From positions 806,001 through 870,000 of the forward strand of contig JARKIF010000019.1 of assembly GCA_029378245.1 (NCBI GenBank): a stretch of 64,000 nucleotides of DNA, read 5' to 3'. This DNA is from Roridomyces roridus. Taxonomy: Eukaryota > Basidiomycota > Agaricomycetes > Agaricales > Mycenaceae. Each line of letters opens with the position of its first letter. The stretch's first letter is position 1. Of this stretch, positions 45,598-58,061 are shown piece by piece. Position numbers and translations under genes: made by a program. The notes under the pieces were generated by a model. That model was not told where the DNA came from. It searched no databases and was given only the letters and a program-made list of their open reading frames with translations.

Positions 45598-46960
45598 ATG
45601 GGTGCCCAGCCTTCCCTCATTGCAGTCAATCTCGCTAGCGTGGCTCTGGAGAGCTGTCTCTACGGCAGCTACCTTGTGCTTTCAATCACCTCACTCTTCA
45701 TCATCTTCAGCCGTCTGAGCGCGACTTCTGGCTCCTCAGGCTCCGGACAAAGATCAAAGCCCAGATCCATCCTCCTCTCCCCTGTATTCCTCGGGGCTAT
45801 TGGACTTTTAGTACCCATTACCGGGGTACGTGTCCGGCTTTAACATGTAGTGCGTGCTAACAGAGCACCCGCAGCACTGGGTCCTCACCGTTCACCGTGC
45901 CTTTCTGGCATTCACCCACGCAGGAACTCCAACGGAATTTTACGTGAACTCGTCGGATGCTACGGCCATTGCGAAGAACTTGTTCATGTCATTTACCGTC
46001 ATCATTGCCGAAGCGATCGTTGTGAGTTTCAGTCTGAGTTTCCAAACCAAAGCAGGAGATTGGTCTCGCATTTTAGATACACCGTCTTTGGATTGTATGG
46101 GCCCACAATGTAAAGGTCATCATTCTCCCAATAATCACGGTCGTTGGCTTGTTTGGTAAGTTTCCATGTCTCCGGTCCTTCCCAGTCAAAATGACTCTGT
46201 TTGGTCAGTTTGTACCATCGGGCTAACCCACGCCGTGGCAAGAATGGATGGCAAAGTTGGCCTATGGATCAACAGCAGTGCAATGTTCCCCCTCTTGTGC
46301 GCACTTTTATCGCCTGTAATTTGCCAACAATCTGAATCAATCCCAGTACAAACGTCTATTGCACCAGTAATTACAGTCCTCCTGTTTTGGAGCTTCGTCT
46401 CATGCAATTTCCCAAGTGTTGATTTTGTGGCGTCTCCGACAATCGTGGAAGCTCAATATGCATACTGGGGGAAATACAGTCGCAAAGGTGCGCCATCGCT
46501 CCCTCATGCATTCTCTCAGCCTGAAGCTTCACCGCCAGTCCCTGTTCCCCATTCTGATTGAGAGCGCAACACTGTATATGTGAGAACCCTCGACTGTCGC
46601 TCTTTTTATCAACATGGACTGACCTGACAAAGGGTCTGGTCAATCTTCTTCTTCATCACCTACCAACTCAACTCGAACCTCCAAACCACCATCATGGACT
46701 GTCTTCCAAGTATCACCGGAATTGCTTGTGCGCTCATTCATGTGCGTGTGGGCCTGGGATGGGCGTGGGCAGCCGACAGAACTGGGCCTGGTTTGGGTCA
46801 CGGTATTCACAACTCGAGTGCAACGACTCCGCCGTTTGGTATTCGTATCACCCAGACTTTGGGGACAACAAAGACAGAGGAGACTGGACCCTACGAATTG
46901 GAGGACCAGGGTGGCTCGGGAAATGGGACGGACACCAAGCAGTCGGAATTGAAATTTTGA
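45598..46960 (+). CDS. Seven-pass membrane protein, second member
   Basis: Exon 1 is 45598-45825 (MGAQPSLIAVNLASVALESCLYGSYLVLSI..., ending LVPITG). After splicing come HWVLTVHRAFLAFTHAGTPTEFYVNSSD...LFMSFTVIIAEAIV, IHRLWIVWAHNVKVIILPIITVVGLFG, a span ending WINSSAMFPL joined to TNVYCT, LIESATLYMVWSIFFFITYQLNSNLQTTIMDCLPSITGIACALIHVRVGLG, and a polar tail with ITQTLGTTKTEE. Landmarks (LYGxxLVL, HRLWIVW, TNVYCT, IESAxLY, RVGLG) match the membrane protein at 34.1-35.5 kb, so they are distant paralogues. Introns are short. One junction around 46,380-46,500 is unresolved and a lesion there cannot be ruled out. Function unknown. Confidence 0.72.
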
Positions 46961-49141
46961 ATACGTGGGTAAATCGACTTTGGAATGATGTATGTATATG
47001 GATGCAATCAAGGGATTGTCGTTCGTGTCCATCAGAACAAATTTGTACAAACTGAATGAGGATGATCCCTCCCTGACTGGTCATGTCCAAAACCCGGCCG
47101 ACAGATTCCAAAAAGACTACTTGATTTTCAAACCATTCTCTACAATTCAAACACTCCTTCCAACTCCCAGTTTACAGATAGACCCTCTGAGCCCGGAATG
47201 CCTTTTCAATCTGTCTCGGAAGCCACACAATGTCCGTGACGTGGGAGAAAGATGATATGGGTCTCCGACTCCGCCATCGGCCTGGCTGCTTGATGTGACC
47301 TCTGTGGGGCCTGGGCCGTCTTGATCCTTGCTTTCTCTGCAGTGTTCATCGTCAGCGGTCACCAAGTCCCCCGTCGTCCTTTCCAAGTCCTTTCAATGCT
47401 TCAAGTTTGCCTTTGGACCTATTGGTATAAGTCTATATCCATCCGAATTTGCCTGACAGTGATACTACCTACCTAGTACCCACGCCATCTCCGGTGTGCA
47501 TGTGCATGTGCAAATTCAACCTGAATTCAACCAAAACTCGGTGTCATTCAAATATTGATTTGAGCATAACATCATCACAGCCGCTGCCTGTCACTTGCCT
47601 TCTACAGAGACACTTTTTCTGTTCTCTTCCACAGTTGCAGCTTGCCGCAAGCTTCAAGGCCAAATCCTGCTTCCGACACAGTCTGCCTCAATCGCAAGTC
47701 CCATTGTGCCTCTTCTCTGATGTCTTTTTCACTCCAGTGTCTGTGATTCATCGCCCATTGCCAGACTCGCATTTTGTCTGCCTTTGGTGTGAGGTCAAAT
47801 GGTATCCACTGCACCTCTCACACTTTGATTCTCCAATAACCCTGCTGAGTATCGTGGCTCCGCGACGCCGCCGGCCAAGCGTGCCATGTCTGCGGCACCC
47901 GGATGTTGACTTCGTTTCCCAAACCTCTCCTACCGCAGCCTCTACCTCAATTGATTCGAAGCAGCGCTCCCACCCTTCATCGATGGTACTTGGTCCTACG
48001 TATACCCCACTGCCAATCACCCAATCACAAGGACCTTCCACCGAGCCCCCAAGCCCGTGTCTGATACACGTTCAGGCACAATCGGACGCCGCCGCCAAAA
48101 AAGTGGCTCATTGCCAAGTATAATGTGCTGGCCCCTCTTTGTTGAGTTGTGCTGAGTCCAGATCTGGATGCAGATAACAGCCAGCATGCGGCGGACAATG
48201 CTAGTCAATATTACAATGGGGAGGCGGCGTGGTCGTTGCAGCGAGTGGGAGTAATTTGACAATGAGTTTCTTCTTTTTGTCTTGCCCTGCACTGATTAAT
48301 CCCTGAAATGCCGAGACAGTGTATTCACTTCCTGCTAGACTTCGACATCGTCTCCAACGGCGATTACGAGTGACCCGTCATATTTGCTACTTCCTCTCTC
48401 GAGATGCTTGTTCCGGCGACAGAGATCCACGGAAAGCATGATTTTTTCCGCACTCCGAGTGGGCGCACCAAGTGGATGGCGATGGTGGTTTTTGGATCGA
48501 TTTTGCACGACACTGCATGCTGAGCCTCCTCTCCGTGCTATGTGCATTCTCTGATAGAGCTAGGTGCGTCGCAGCGTCAATCTAAGAGCAACCTTCGGAC
48601 CGATGTTGACTGTTATGAAGGTACCCCAGCGCATTTCGGATATGCGCTTTCCCAGTTTGGTGCGCTCTCCAGTTACCTTCAGACTCTGATCACTCCGGCG
48701 GGGGCCTTGGGCTTGCGAAATACTATTCACTCCTGTCTTTCGGCAACTCATCCACATCAATTGTCACGACAAGACTTGTTTCACGCGTCCAACAGTGGTA
48801 AGATGCTGCGGATTGGGTAGTGCGCTACTAAAGCTCGTAAAATGAACTGAATAAAAGTCTAGGAGAGGATACAGAATACGACGACTAGCTACTGCTTTTA
48901 TACTACGAGGAATAAATCTACGATGCTACACTAATTGTCCTGGTGTCCAACATGCGCTATTGTCCCGCGCCTTTGTCGTCTCTTATTGTCGTGTCTCCAC
49001 CGTGTCCTTCATAGAAGCCTGTCATGATCGGACAGTTCACTGATCGGAAACTCCTTCCCACATCCATGCTGTCGTTCATAAATATGAAACTATCCCACGT
49101 CTTTAAATAATGTCTTCCTCGGCTTCTTCCTCAATCCGATT
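46961..49141. other. Gene-poor, 2.2 kb
   Basis: No recognisable gene. A 224-codon open frame at 47,449-48,123 (+) is Ser/Pro/His-rich with no motif, splice pattern or family, and I treat it as chance. AT/GC composition is ordinary. Confidence 0.4.
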
Positions 49142-49430
49142 GAGACGGGGTTCCCAGGACTTTAACGCTGTACGGCGCCAATGTTTATCTGGTTTATTTG
49201 GCGTTGTCACGTGCGCAAATAGGTCAGCGCGTGACATCAATGTCATGACTCCAGTTGTCCTTCCACGCCGGCTCTCTACGAACTGATCGAGACGGGGTTC
49301 CCAGGACTTTAACGCTGTACGGCACCAATGTTTATCTGGTTTATTTGGCGTTGTCACGTGCGCAAATAGGTCAGCGCGTGACATCAATGTCATGACTCCA
49401 GTTGTCCTTCCAGGCCGGCTCTCTACGAAC
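49142..49430 (-). repeat. Tandem duplication, 147-bp unit x2
   Basis: Units 49142-49288 and 49289-49430 are nearly identical (GAGACGGGGTTCCCAGGACT to GGCTCTCTACGAAC). On the minus strand both keep the same open frame (MTLMSRADLFAHVTTPNKP...), and each contains ATTGG(C/T)GCCGTACAGCG. The frame and the TGGYGCC word suggest a duplicated fragment of a retroelement. Confidence 0.75.
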
Positions 49431-51186
49431 CCTGTGGATGTTCACTCGAGCCTACCCGCCATTCAGCAAATCCACCGACGACAGCATCCCTTGATTAAGC
49501 AGACCGAGCCGCTCTTAGCTCTAGCTACGCTGATGAGGCGTGCAAGCGTGCACCCCTGAAATAAATCAATTTTCCATAACCTGTCAATTGATTAGATTGG
49601 CAAAACCCGTCAATAAGGACTAGATAGAGTACGGATCGCTCCCACGATCGCGTACTAGGCCTATGCACACCCGGCGGCCGCCCAATTACCAAAATCTTAT
49701 CACGGCGCCGTGTATCTTGACAGCTCCGTGCTTCTCCGCCGAGCTCGAGTACACTCGGTGTGCAGCCACCAAAATAACCAATGGGACACTAGGAGGATAC
49801 ATTCCAGCCATTTTGAGCCTGTACTACATGGGTTGCATTGGGATTCACCAGGATCTGCGGAAGCTAGAACTCGGACATGTCGGACTGATCTCTGTCAGTT
49901 TGACATCGGCGTGTAAACGCGTCCGAGTGCTTCGAGAGTTAGAGTGGGGCATTCTCTGCGCAGATGTTACAGAAGAGCTCTGGGCTTCCCTCAACTTAGA
50001 GGGAGTTGGATCAAAGAGAACCCGTAGGAACAATTAGTGGCTCTCGGCCATCCTCGGGCATTTCAAATCGCGGATCAAATCACACATCAAAGACGGAACA
50101 TTGCTGAAGCCGTAGTTAGTATATAGAGCACATGTAAATTAGAGTACGGGAGCGAACCCCCCACCCTTTTGTTGGCATAACATACGACCGAACCTCTTCT
50201 TGACTGAGCTGTGGGCTGCACACTGCGCGCGCCCTGACGTCTTTTTGAGTTCGACCTTGTCCAATTGCTGAGCTGTGGAACCCCTGACGTCCATCCGGGT
50301 GGACTGAGCTGTGGGGATCCTGACGCGTTGGGTCTTGGTGTGGTTAAATTCATTGGATTGCGATACGACCGAGCTGTGGATTTCCTGACGTCCTATTTGT
50401 GTTTTCGTTGAATACCTACTGCGAGGTCAAGCTTTGACAAAAAGTCCAACATTTGTGGTTTTGCGGATAGTAGTTCTTTTGGGCTACATTTAATACATTG
50501 GTTTTACTTGGCTCGGATATCCAAAGCGTGTTTGAATTGACGGTCGATACACCTGACCTACCTCCCCGAACACACTTACGTGCATTTGAGTTGTGGTTGT
50601 TGGATTTTGGATTTTAGAGCTCGACTTTGTCTTGCTCGTTGATTAGTTCAATTCCACTGCTGCACTTTGGTGCATCGTTTCAACGCTCACACCCTCTCTC
50701 AGCCACAACTAGTGCACCCTCGAGTCGACAATGGATCGTGTAATTTGTGCTGCTTCCTGGTACGTTGGCCCGGGGTTGTCTTTCCCACTGTGTCTAGTCC
50801 AGAATGTCCGCCCCTGAACATTTTATTGCTCTGGTTCGTGAAGAACGGCTCCACACCGAGCACTAGCTAGTGGCACGGGGATTGCTCAGCTCGCCTTGGG
50901 CTCGGATGGATGGATCAACTCAAATTAGCCTCGGACGTTCCGAGTTTGGCTCAGATGTCTCGGGAGGCCTGAGTTGGACTTGAACCAGCCGGGCTCAACC
51001 GCTCAAGCAAATATGGTTGCCTGGTAATACACAATGTACAACGTACGTGGTTAGCTTGAATTGTGACCGGGGTCGAGTATCTCGAGCTCGTTCACTATTG
51101 AGATGGAAGGATAGTCTCAGGCACTCAGACTCTATCTAACTGACGATACTAGTATGTAAGCCCGAGCGAAACTCCTGGGGGACATG
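49431..51186. other. Gene-free, repeat debris
   Basis: No gene seen. Contains the iterated motif described separately (50,203-50,391). Confidence 0.45.
50203..50391 (+). repeat. Iterated GAGCTGTGG ... CCTGACGTC motif
   Basis: Four occurrences: about 50,205-50,241, 50,268-50,293, 50,302-50,327 and 50,365-50,391. Each has GAGCTGTGG followed after a few to about 20 bases by CCTGACG(T/C)(C/G). Spacing is irregular, so this is not a simple tandem repeat. Confidence 0.6.
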
Positions 51187-51191
51187 CCTTC

Positions 51192-51398
51192 TGTCAGAAA
51201 ATGCACGCCAGAGGTGGCTGCTAGAGCCAACGAGGCTCAGGATTGAGGAGACACTCGAGTGCGCAGATGGACAATAGTGCGACAGGGGACGTGGAAGTCA
51301 AGAAGATAGAAGGACTGATTCATATCATACGTAGGCTGTACATCAAGTATACGGATACACACAATACGAACCGATGCAAATAAACCCAGTTCCTGACA
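51192..51398 (+). repeat. 5' LTR
   Basis: 207 bp, TGTCAG to CTGACA; differs from the 3' LTR at about seven positions, mostly transitions. Confidence 0.85.
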
Positions 51399-53559
51399 CT
51401 CCCACCTTTGCGAGGGAAGAAAGAATAGGAATGTGGTAAAAACTGGAAATGGAAGAATATTCTCCCACCGAACCAGATAAGGGTGGGATCCCAAATTGTA
51501 ACCCCAATGTGGTCCAAGTGTGAGAAGGAAGGAAAAAATCCTCCCACCGAACCCAACACAAAATATGTTGGTGGTGATCCGACGTCAAAGGGACCGGAAC
51601 AAACACCGCAGTCTCCAACAGTGTCGAGCCAGTGTTCAACAAACACGATGTGCGGCAAGGAGGCGCCCAAGGCGATGCCAAAATAAAATCCAAAGGAGGA
51701 GACGCCGTCCGGGGAAAATGAGGACGGGATGGCGTGAGGAGAGAAATCAACAATGAGTGTGTGAGGGCTCCCACTGAGCGCAGGAAGCGAAGACGAGGGC
51801 AATGCGGCGGCCATACCAAAAACAGCCAAATGCCCCGGCAAATCTGGTGAGAACAACCAGCAGCGGTCTCCAACCACCGGTGCTCAATGCACAGAAAAAC
51901 TGGTGCACCGAAAACAAACCTGCAGTGCAGATGAGCTAGCACATGTCTCCAAATACTACACCGCCAGAGTGCGGCCAGCTGACCAGCAGCTGGCCGCGAT
52001 ATGTGAGCCACATGTCGCTGATGGATGGAAGCCGGCTGGTAGCAAGATGAATTCCAGCTTTCATCTTCAATGGCTCCAGGGTGTGTCCAGCTTTGGCTGG
52101 TAGCGGCTGGTCGGACTGGGTGGCCACAACCTGGGCTTGTCATTCTTCCCGAGCTTGTCGCACTTGGCTGGGTGGCCACCGGAATCATACTGATCGCAGA
52201 CAGAAGCAAAGGGATAAAATGTAGATGCACAGAATTCACATTGAGCTCTACATACGGACAAGGTACAAGTAGCTGTACGGGTAAAATAAATCAAACTGAC
52301 CGCCATTATTGGGAGAAAGTGAACTTGAGTGAACTTTTCGTTGGGAGTGGAAGGAGATCTGATGGACCAAAGGGTGTGCAACGAGGAAAGACGCAAGAAC
52401 GGAGACACCGTTGACAAAGCATTCACAGCCAGGAGAGCATATTGAGAGGTTCGTAGACATGCAGCAAACAGAGTGAGTTGATTCACTTGATATTTGTAGA
52501 TTCTTCTTTGAGGAGACCGGTCAAACAGCGAAGCGGCGGGCTTGAGAATAGGTGGGATCTTCTCGGAGTCTCTGGAGGCCGGAACAAGGTAGATGTGGAG
52601 GATTAACGTGCTGGGGATAGGAAGAAGGCCAGAGCCCGTGAGCGGGATTCAAGGCCGACTGAGGGGAGGGATAGTGGGGGAAGGAAAGAAAGAAGTGCGA
52701 CACGTTGGGAAGCACGCCACTTTTAAATCGGCTACGTTGCCATGGAGCGCCGAATCAGCACCGAATGTCAAGAGTGGAGTGATGGGACGGGGTTCATTAC
52801 GGCTCCTGACATCGCCGCGCCTCGGCAATGGACTTAGCATTTTGCCCTCACCAGCTCTCTACTGTTGTGGATTGGGATTTCCTCAAAGAACGAAGCAGGA
52901 GAGTTCCAATCGACTCGAAGATGTGAATACCAAAAGTGCTATCCAATCAAGAGTTCCATTGGCGGAAGGTACAGTATACTGACGGTCCTGAGGCTTCCAG
53001 CTTGCAACATCTGGAGCTGCCATGCTCATTAACATGGATGGCCAGCCGAATACCAGCTGAAAATCGAGGCTGGATCACTTGACTGGAGCCCAGCCGGTCT
53101 CCGGCTGTGCCCAGGATCCGGATCAGGTGGGGTTGGCATGGGCTCGCCGGCTGGATCCGGGCTGACGGCACTTTAGCGGTGTAGCTGTCGGAACCATAGG
53201 TCTGAGATGGAGATGTCGGCGACGAGTGCAAATATGTGAAGACCAGGGCTCTCGAACTGGTCTTGCCGAATTGGTCTTCCGCAAACATGCGGCAGAGTGG
53301 GGACCCCTGAACCCCAAGGCTGATACAGCCCAAGAGGGATTTCCAGAGCACGATGGATGTCAATGCTCCCACCCAATCCAAGAGGTCAAAGCTGTGGAGG
53401 CAAAAATATCCCCGGGTAGAATGGCAGGGGGTGTTGAGCCTGGAATATCCTTGGAGGATAGCAGCTAGATGGTGGTGGTAACAGTGAGCAGCGGGCAGGA
53501 CACCCGGAAAGTCGTACAGGTGGTGAATCTGCATGCGCACTTGGCGTGTGTTACGTCCC

Positions 53560-54120
53560 GTTCCATTCTCACCAACTCCGGACCAATTTTGACCCAACTC
53601 CGGTTCTGGCTCCAACAATCCCGGATCAATCTTGACCGGACTCCGGTCCTCGTTCGGACTTTTGCCCTTCTTCAATTTCATTCCATCCTTCACCCACTCG
53701 ACCTTACTCCGGTGTAGATATTCACTCCGGTACCTCCGGTTTCTCCGGGGTATCCACCTCCACTCCGGGGTCCGAGTTTTTTACCTTGTCACTTTCTCCA
53801 TATTCATCTGAGTACACATCAGTGGGCATTTAGTATATAAACCTCTGTACAACCGCCATGTAACTCAGTTGGAATATTAACGTTCCTGGTCTATTCGACC
53901 TTGGCTGCTCCGAGCCCTCCTCTCCTCCTTTCTCGTCTTGTCCGGATTGCTTCCCTTGGAAGTAGCATAGGGAACCCGGTCACCCTGGGTCTTTGTGGTG
54001 TCACCGGTTGGACTCCATCTCCCTCCTCCGACTTTTCGTCCCTCTCCGGAGTCCTTCATCCCGGAGTTCCGGTCATTCTTACTCCGGTTGTCCTTATCCG
54101 GGATTCCAGTCAGCCTCGGA
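53560..54120 (+). repeat. CTCCGG-rich segment inside the LTR element
   Basis: More than ten copies of CTCCGG or ACTCCGG at irregular spacing, with TATATAAACCTCTGTACAAC at about 53,833, a promoter-like word shared with about 24,692. Looks like remains of an older LTR or leader region. Confidence 0.5.
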
Positions 54121-54154
54121 TCCGGCACCTAACAGCGTGTGAAAACAGCTGGTA

Positions 54155-56889
54155 CAGTACATACTTTGCAAAAGATGGTGCTAGGTGGCAGACCATGGTT
54201 TTGCAAAAGGAAGTCGCTAGTGGGTGTACAGCCACCTGGAGCCTATATTGGTTGTGGCCAGCCGCAACTAGTTGACCGGCTGGCACGGCACATCCGGCAC
54301 AGGCTATATATGCTATTAAAATTGATTTTCAGGCATTTCCACTGCACATATTTAAAATATATGAGAAATAGCCAGAAAATCAGGTCTGAAATTTTCAATC
54401 AATCACAGGGTCCACTCCGGCCTTCTCGGAGAATCCCCGATAGGAAGAGAACATTGATGGCTCCTTCCAGATGTGATAACAATCCTGAAAGAGTAGCCGG
54501 CACATTTGGACCAGCGGCATGCATCAAAAAAAGATGGGGGATCAAAAAAAAAAAAAAAATTGTAGAGCCGCTTGAGAGCTACAGGAGTTGCTAACATTGT
54601 TTTACATCAAACTGATTGGCTGGCCCGCAAAATGCAAAATACTTTTTCAGAGCCGAGTCTTTGCAAACCAACCACCAGGTTTTGAAAGCTGAGTGTGTCC
54701 CAAGGCTTCATACCAAAGGAACCATTATGTTTTCTAACCTCAGAGTGGTATCATCAACTCTGAATTCAAAAAGTGTTTGACATTTCGGATGCTATTCCTG
54801 ATTGGGCCACTACGCTTTCCTCCCAAAAAGGCAATTTTCAGCTTTTGCACTCCCATTGGATCTGCCTCTGGGATCCTTAACAAACTTTACTGACAACAAT
54901 TCTTCTTTCAATCCTTCCACATGTTTTGGCAACAAGTGTGTTACCACTTTGTGTATATACCAGCTGTAAGAGTGGAAATGGTCTGTGCATTTTTGCACCT
55001 TTGATATCATTTCCATGTGGTTTCATACTTTTGTGATCTGTGAGCTTAGCATGTTTATGTACCACTTAGGATGCTAGATCTCAAATATCAGTCCAGATCT
55101 GAGCCATGGGAGAGTGTTATAAGTGAATGAGATAAAAGGTAGATCTAGGTGCAGCTATTGATATTGGCAGTTGATAACCTGATCCTTAGCACCCCAAGAC
55201 TTCAATGAGTATTATTAATGACTTTTGAAGTCTCTTACCATAAGGTGCATAATAGGCCAGGTGAAAGTGGGAAAAGTCATCAAATCCCATTTTCACTGTA
55301 TTGCTCAGGCTCTTGATTTTTCCTCTGTGGTTGAAGCACATGGGACAAGTACCCTAGAGTATAGGAAGCCAGCACAACCAAGATCAGCTGAATACCTGCA
55401 TAGAAAGTAAAGTTATATGCATAGGGATTTTGTGATCATTTTGGATCATTCTGTTGATAGAAGACAAAGGGAATGGAATCTGGGATATTTGAAGTCACCA
55501 ATGAGGAAAGGGAGCTCAGGGGGTCCAGAAAGTGTCCTTGATCATCAAGGTTGGTGGAGAATCCATGGAGTTCTGTTCAAGAGCTCCACCTGACATTTGA
55601 CCAAATTCTTACCCTACAATCCTGCCAGACCCAAACACAACCAGTGGAATCTTGCAAATGCCCTTGCAAATATGGATGGGTGGAGCAATTCTAAGATGTT
55701 CCATCTAGTTTTTAGACTCCCAATACATGTATATGGCCCTGTAGGTGCACAACAAGGGGGATCAGCTCAAAATGATCACACTCATAACTCAGGTTTCTCC
55801 TCATGTTCTAGCCAGTTTCTTTGCTCTAATGGGGTCTACTGGCAAGTGAGATGCTCACTGTGGTGTTGGAACCAATGCATTAGCCACAGGTATTGAGAAC
55901 TGGTGCACACTTGCATTTGACAGAATTGAGTTGAAATCTCTCTGGAATCAGGGGCCTGGGTTGAACCTTCTTCAGATTAGAATTAATATGAGCCAGGATC
56001 AGACTTACAGGCTACAGATCACACATCTGGGCACCAGAATCATTCAGTACCAGGAAATCAGTGTTTTCAATCATACAGCAATTGTGCCTCTCAGTCAGTG
56101 TAAATGGGGGTTGTAAATACATGAAGTGGATGGGAGGGAGTGTTGCAATATTTCTATGAAGATTCAAAAGAATTGAGGCAATGGTGGTAAAGGTATGAAG
56201 GCAACAAAAATGGCATGAGGGTACCAGGATTTGAACTTGCGACCTTTGCAAAAAGGATTAATAAGGCATCAGTATTCAAGAGAGAAGGAACAACTAGACT
56301 ATACAACCAATATCTTGAAGCACTGGAGACTCGCCTGATCTACCAGGCTCACCTCCTTTGCTAGCCCACCATACCTACCATGCCGCTGTGCCTTGAAAAT
56401 CACCATCAAAACACCCTGAGCAATAGGCCATACATTTTGACTCATGTAATACAGGCATTTCATTTTTCTGAAGCCGGGGTTTGGAAAGTATTTTGCATTT
56501 TGTGAGCCAGCCAGGCATTTTGAGCCAGTATTGTATAGGGTGATTCTGTAGCTGCAAATCAGCTCTACAACTTTGATTTTTGATCCCCGATCATTTCTGA
56601 TCCATGCCGAGGGTGTGTAGTCAATTGATGCAGTGGTATCAGTCATCTCTGGAGCCATTGATGGCACTTTAAGATATTAATATCAATTACCCATTAAATA
56701 GAGCTTAACCGAGAGTTAATCTGGTTGTCCAGTATACCCGATACTGCCCCAGGATGCCGCCCTGATCCCTGTGATGGATACAGTCAGAGATAAGAGATTC
56801 GGTGCCTTTTGTGTATAGATAAAATTTACTGGTAACTTTTGCAAAACCACGGTCTGATACTTAATGTATCTTTTGCAAAAGATGTACTG
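54155..56889. mobile_element. 2.7-kb TA-flanked inverted-repeat element nested in the LTR element
   Basis: Starts CAGTACATACTTTGCAAAAG and ends CTTTTGCAAAAGATGTACTG. The inverted ends share a second block further in (CAGACC(A/G)TGGTTTTGCAAAAG), about 50 bases apart or less on each side. It lies between TA dinucleotides (54153-54154 and 56890-56891). The interior is clearly AT-richer than the host element and has many stops in all frames. No DDE transposase was recognised. TA duplication and the CAGTA... terminus fit a Tc1/mariner-pogo type element, probably defective. Confidence 0.7.
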
Positions 56890-57190
56890 TATGTAGTGGT
56901 GAAAACGCGGACCGTGCGGGCGCCCGGGATCATGACAATCCGGATGGATATCATGTGTATCCCACGATGTCGAAAGGGGCGGTGGAGCGGCCAGCAGTGA
57001 GCCAGATAGCGGGCATGAATGTGCGCAAGGGAAAGCCACATGGAGAATGAATGTGGTGAGCGCGGATGGTGGAAATCGAGCCATATCGGAATGAGCAAGA
57101 GGTGAGGTCGGATGGATGAAGGTAAGGATCGTAAAGGCAGATATGACGTGGCTGCAACGAATGTCGCTAGAGCTGTCGGGGCCCATAACC

Positions 57191-57397
57191 TGTCAGAAAA
57201 TGCATGCCGGAGGTGGCTGCTAGAGCCAACGAGGCTCAGGATTGAGGAGACACTCGAGTGCGCAAATGGACAATAGTGCGACAGGGGACATGGAAGTCAG
57301 GAATATATAAGGACTGATTCATATCATACGTAGGCTGTACATCAAGTATACGGATACACACAATACGAACCGATGCAAATAAACCCAGTTCCTGACA
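57191..57397 (+). repeat. 3' LTR
   Basis: 207 bp, partner of 51192-51398; carries TATATAAGG, which the 5' LTR lacks. Confidence 0.85.
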
Positions 57398-57402
57398 CCT
57401 TC

Positions 57403-57983
57403 TGCATTAAACCCCGAGCTCCACTACTTCACCGACGGTATGGTTTCTAAATTCAGGCCCTCATCTATAAATTCTACTCCTCTCAGTTGTATACGACAGG
57501 GTGCATTGCGTCTGGGTGAATTGAACACCCACAAGACAGAGGATCTCTCTCATGTACCTCAATGGCAAAAGTCAGTTTGTCTGCGGTCCGTGCTAGGTTG
57601 CCACTTGTTGACTTCCCCGCCGCCCCGGGTGCCCACATGTTGGTTGGTAGACCAAGTATTGCATTGCACTTGACTTCTATGTCATGGAGAATGTACAAGT
57701 AAGAGGGACCAAAAGGTTCAGCTCCCGCCTCAAAGAGGCCCAATCCCAAGTCATGTATGTATATGGATGCAAATGCCACGAACTTGTTTCGAAATGTTAC
57801 TGATCGCTTTCCCACCGTGGGATTTTTCGCACGATCCACATTCGATGCACCACGAGGCGCGGAGATTCAGGAATTGCGCAACCAGGGCTCTAGACTTCTA
57901 CGGTTCGAATGTGTAGCATCAGCACGGCAAGAATGTCAAGAAGGTCGATCATGAAATACATGTGTTCGTAACTATTTGAGATG
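57403..57983. other. Intergenic
   Basis: No gene seen between the retroelement and the 3' end of the coiled-coil gene. Confidence 0.45.
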
Positions 57984-58061
57984 CTACTGAGTTTGATTCA
58001 GAGCGTGCTCAAGTTGGTCCTCCGATGGGAAGAGGTAACACTCGAGACTGAGCTGCCGCAC

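Larger units (their letters stand above)
51192..57397 (+). mobile_element. 6.2-kb LTR retrotransposon, apparently non-autonomous
   Basis: Bounded by two 207-bp LTRs (51192-51398 and 57191-57397, about 97% identical by eye, TGTCAG...CTGACA) and flanked by the exact 5-bp duplication CCTTC (51187-51191 and 57398-57402). The right LTR has TATATAAGG and both have AATAAA near the 3' end, suggesting plus-strand transcription. I find no gag, protease, reverse transcriptase or integrase motifs in the interior, and no clear primer-binding site or polypurine tract. It resembles a large non-autonomous derivative. A 2.7-kb element is nested inside. Confidence 0.82.

Noticed and set aside
47449..48123. 224-codon open frame on the plus strand
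   Set aside because: Composition dominated by Ser, Pro, His and Cys without any motif or membrane segment; no intron pattern such as all neighbouring genes show.
51343..52239. 298-codon open frame inside the LTR element, minus strand
   Set aside because: No retroelement or other domain, overlaps the LTR edge, and runs against the inferred transcription direction.
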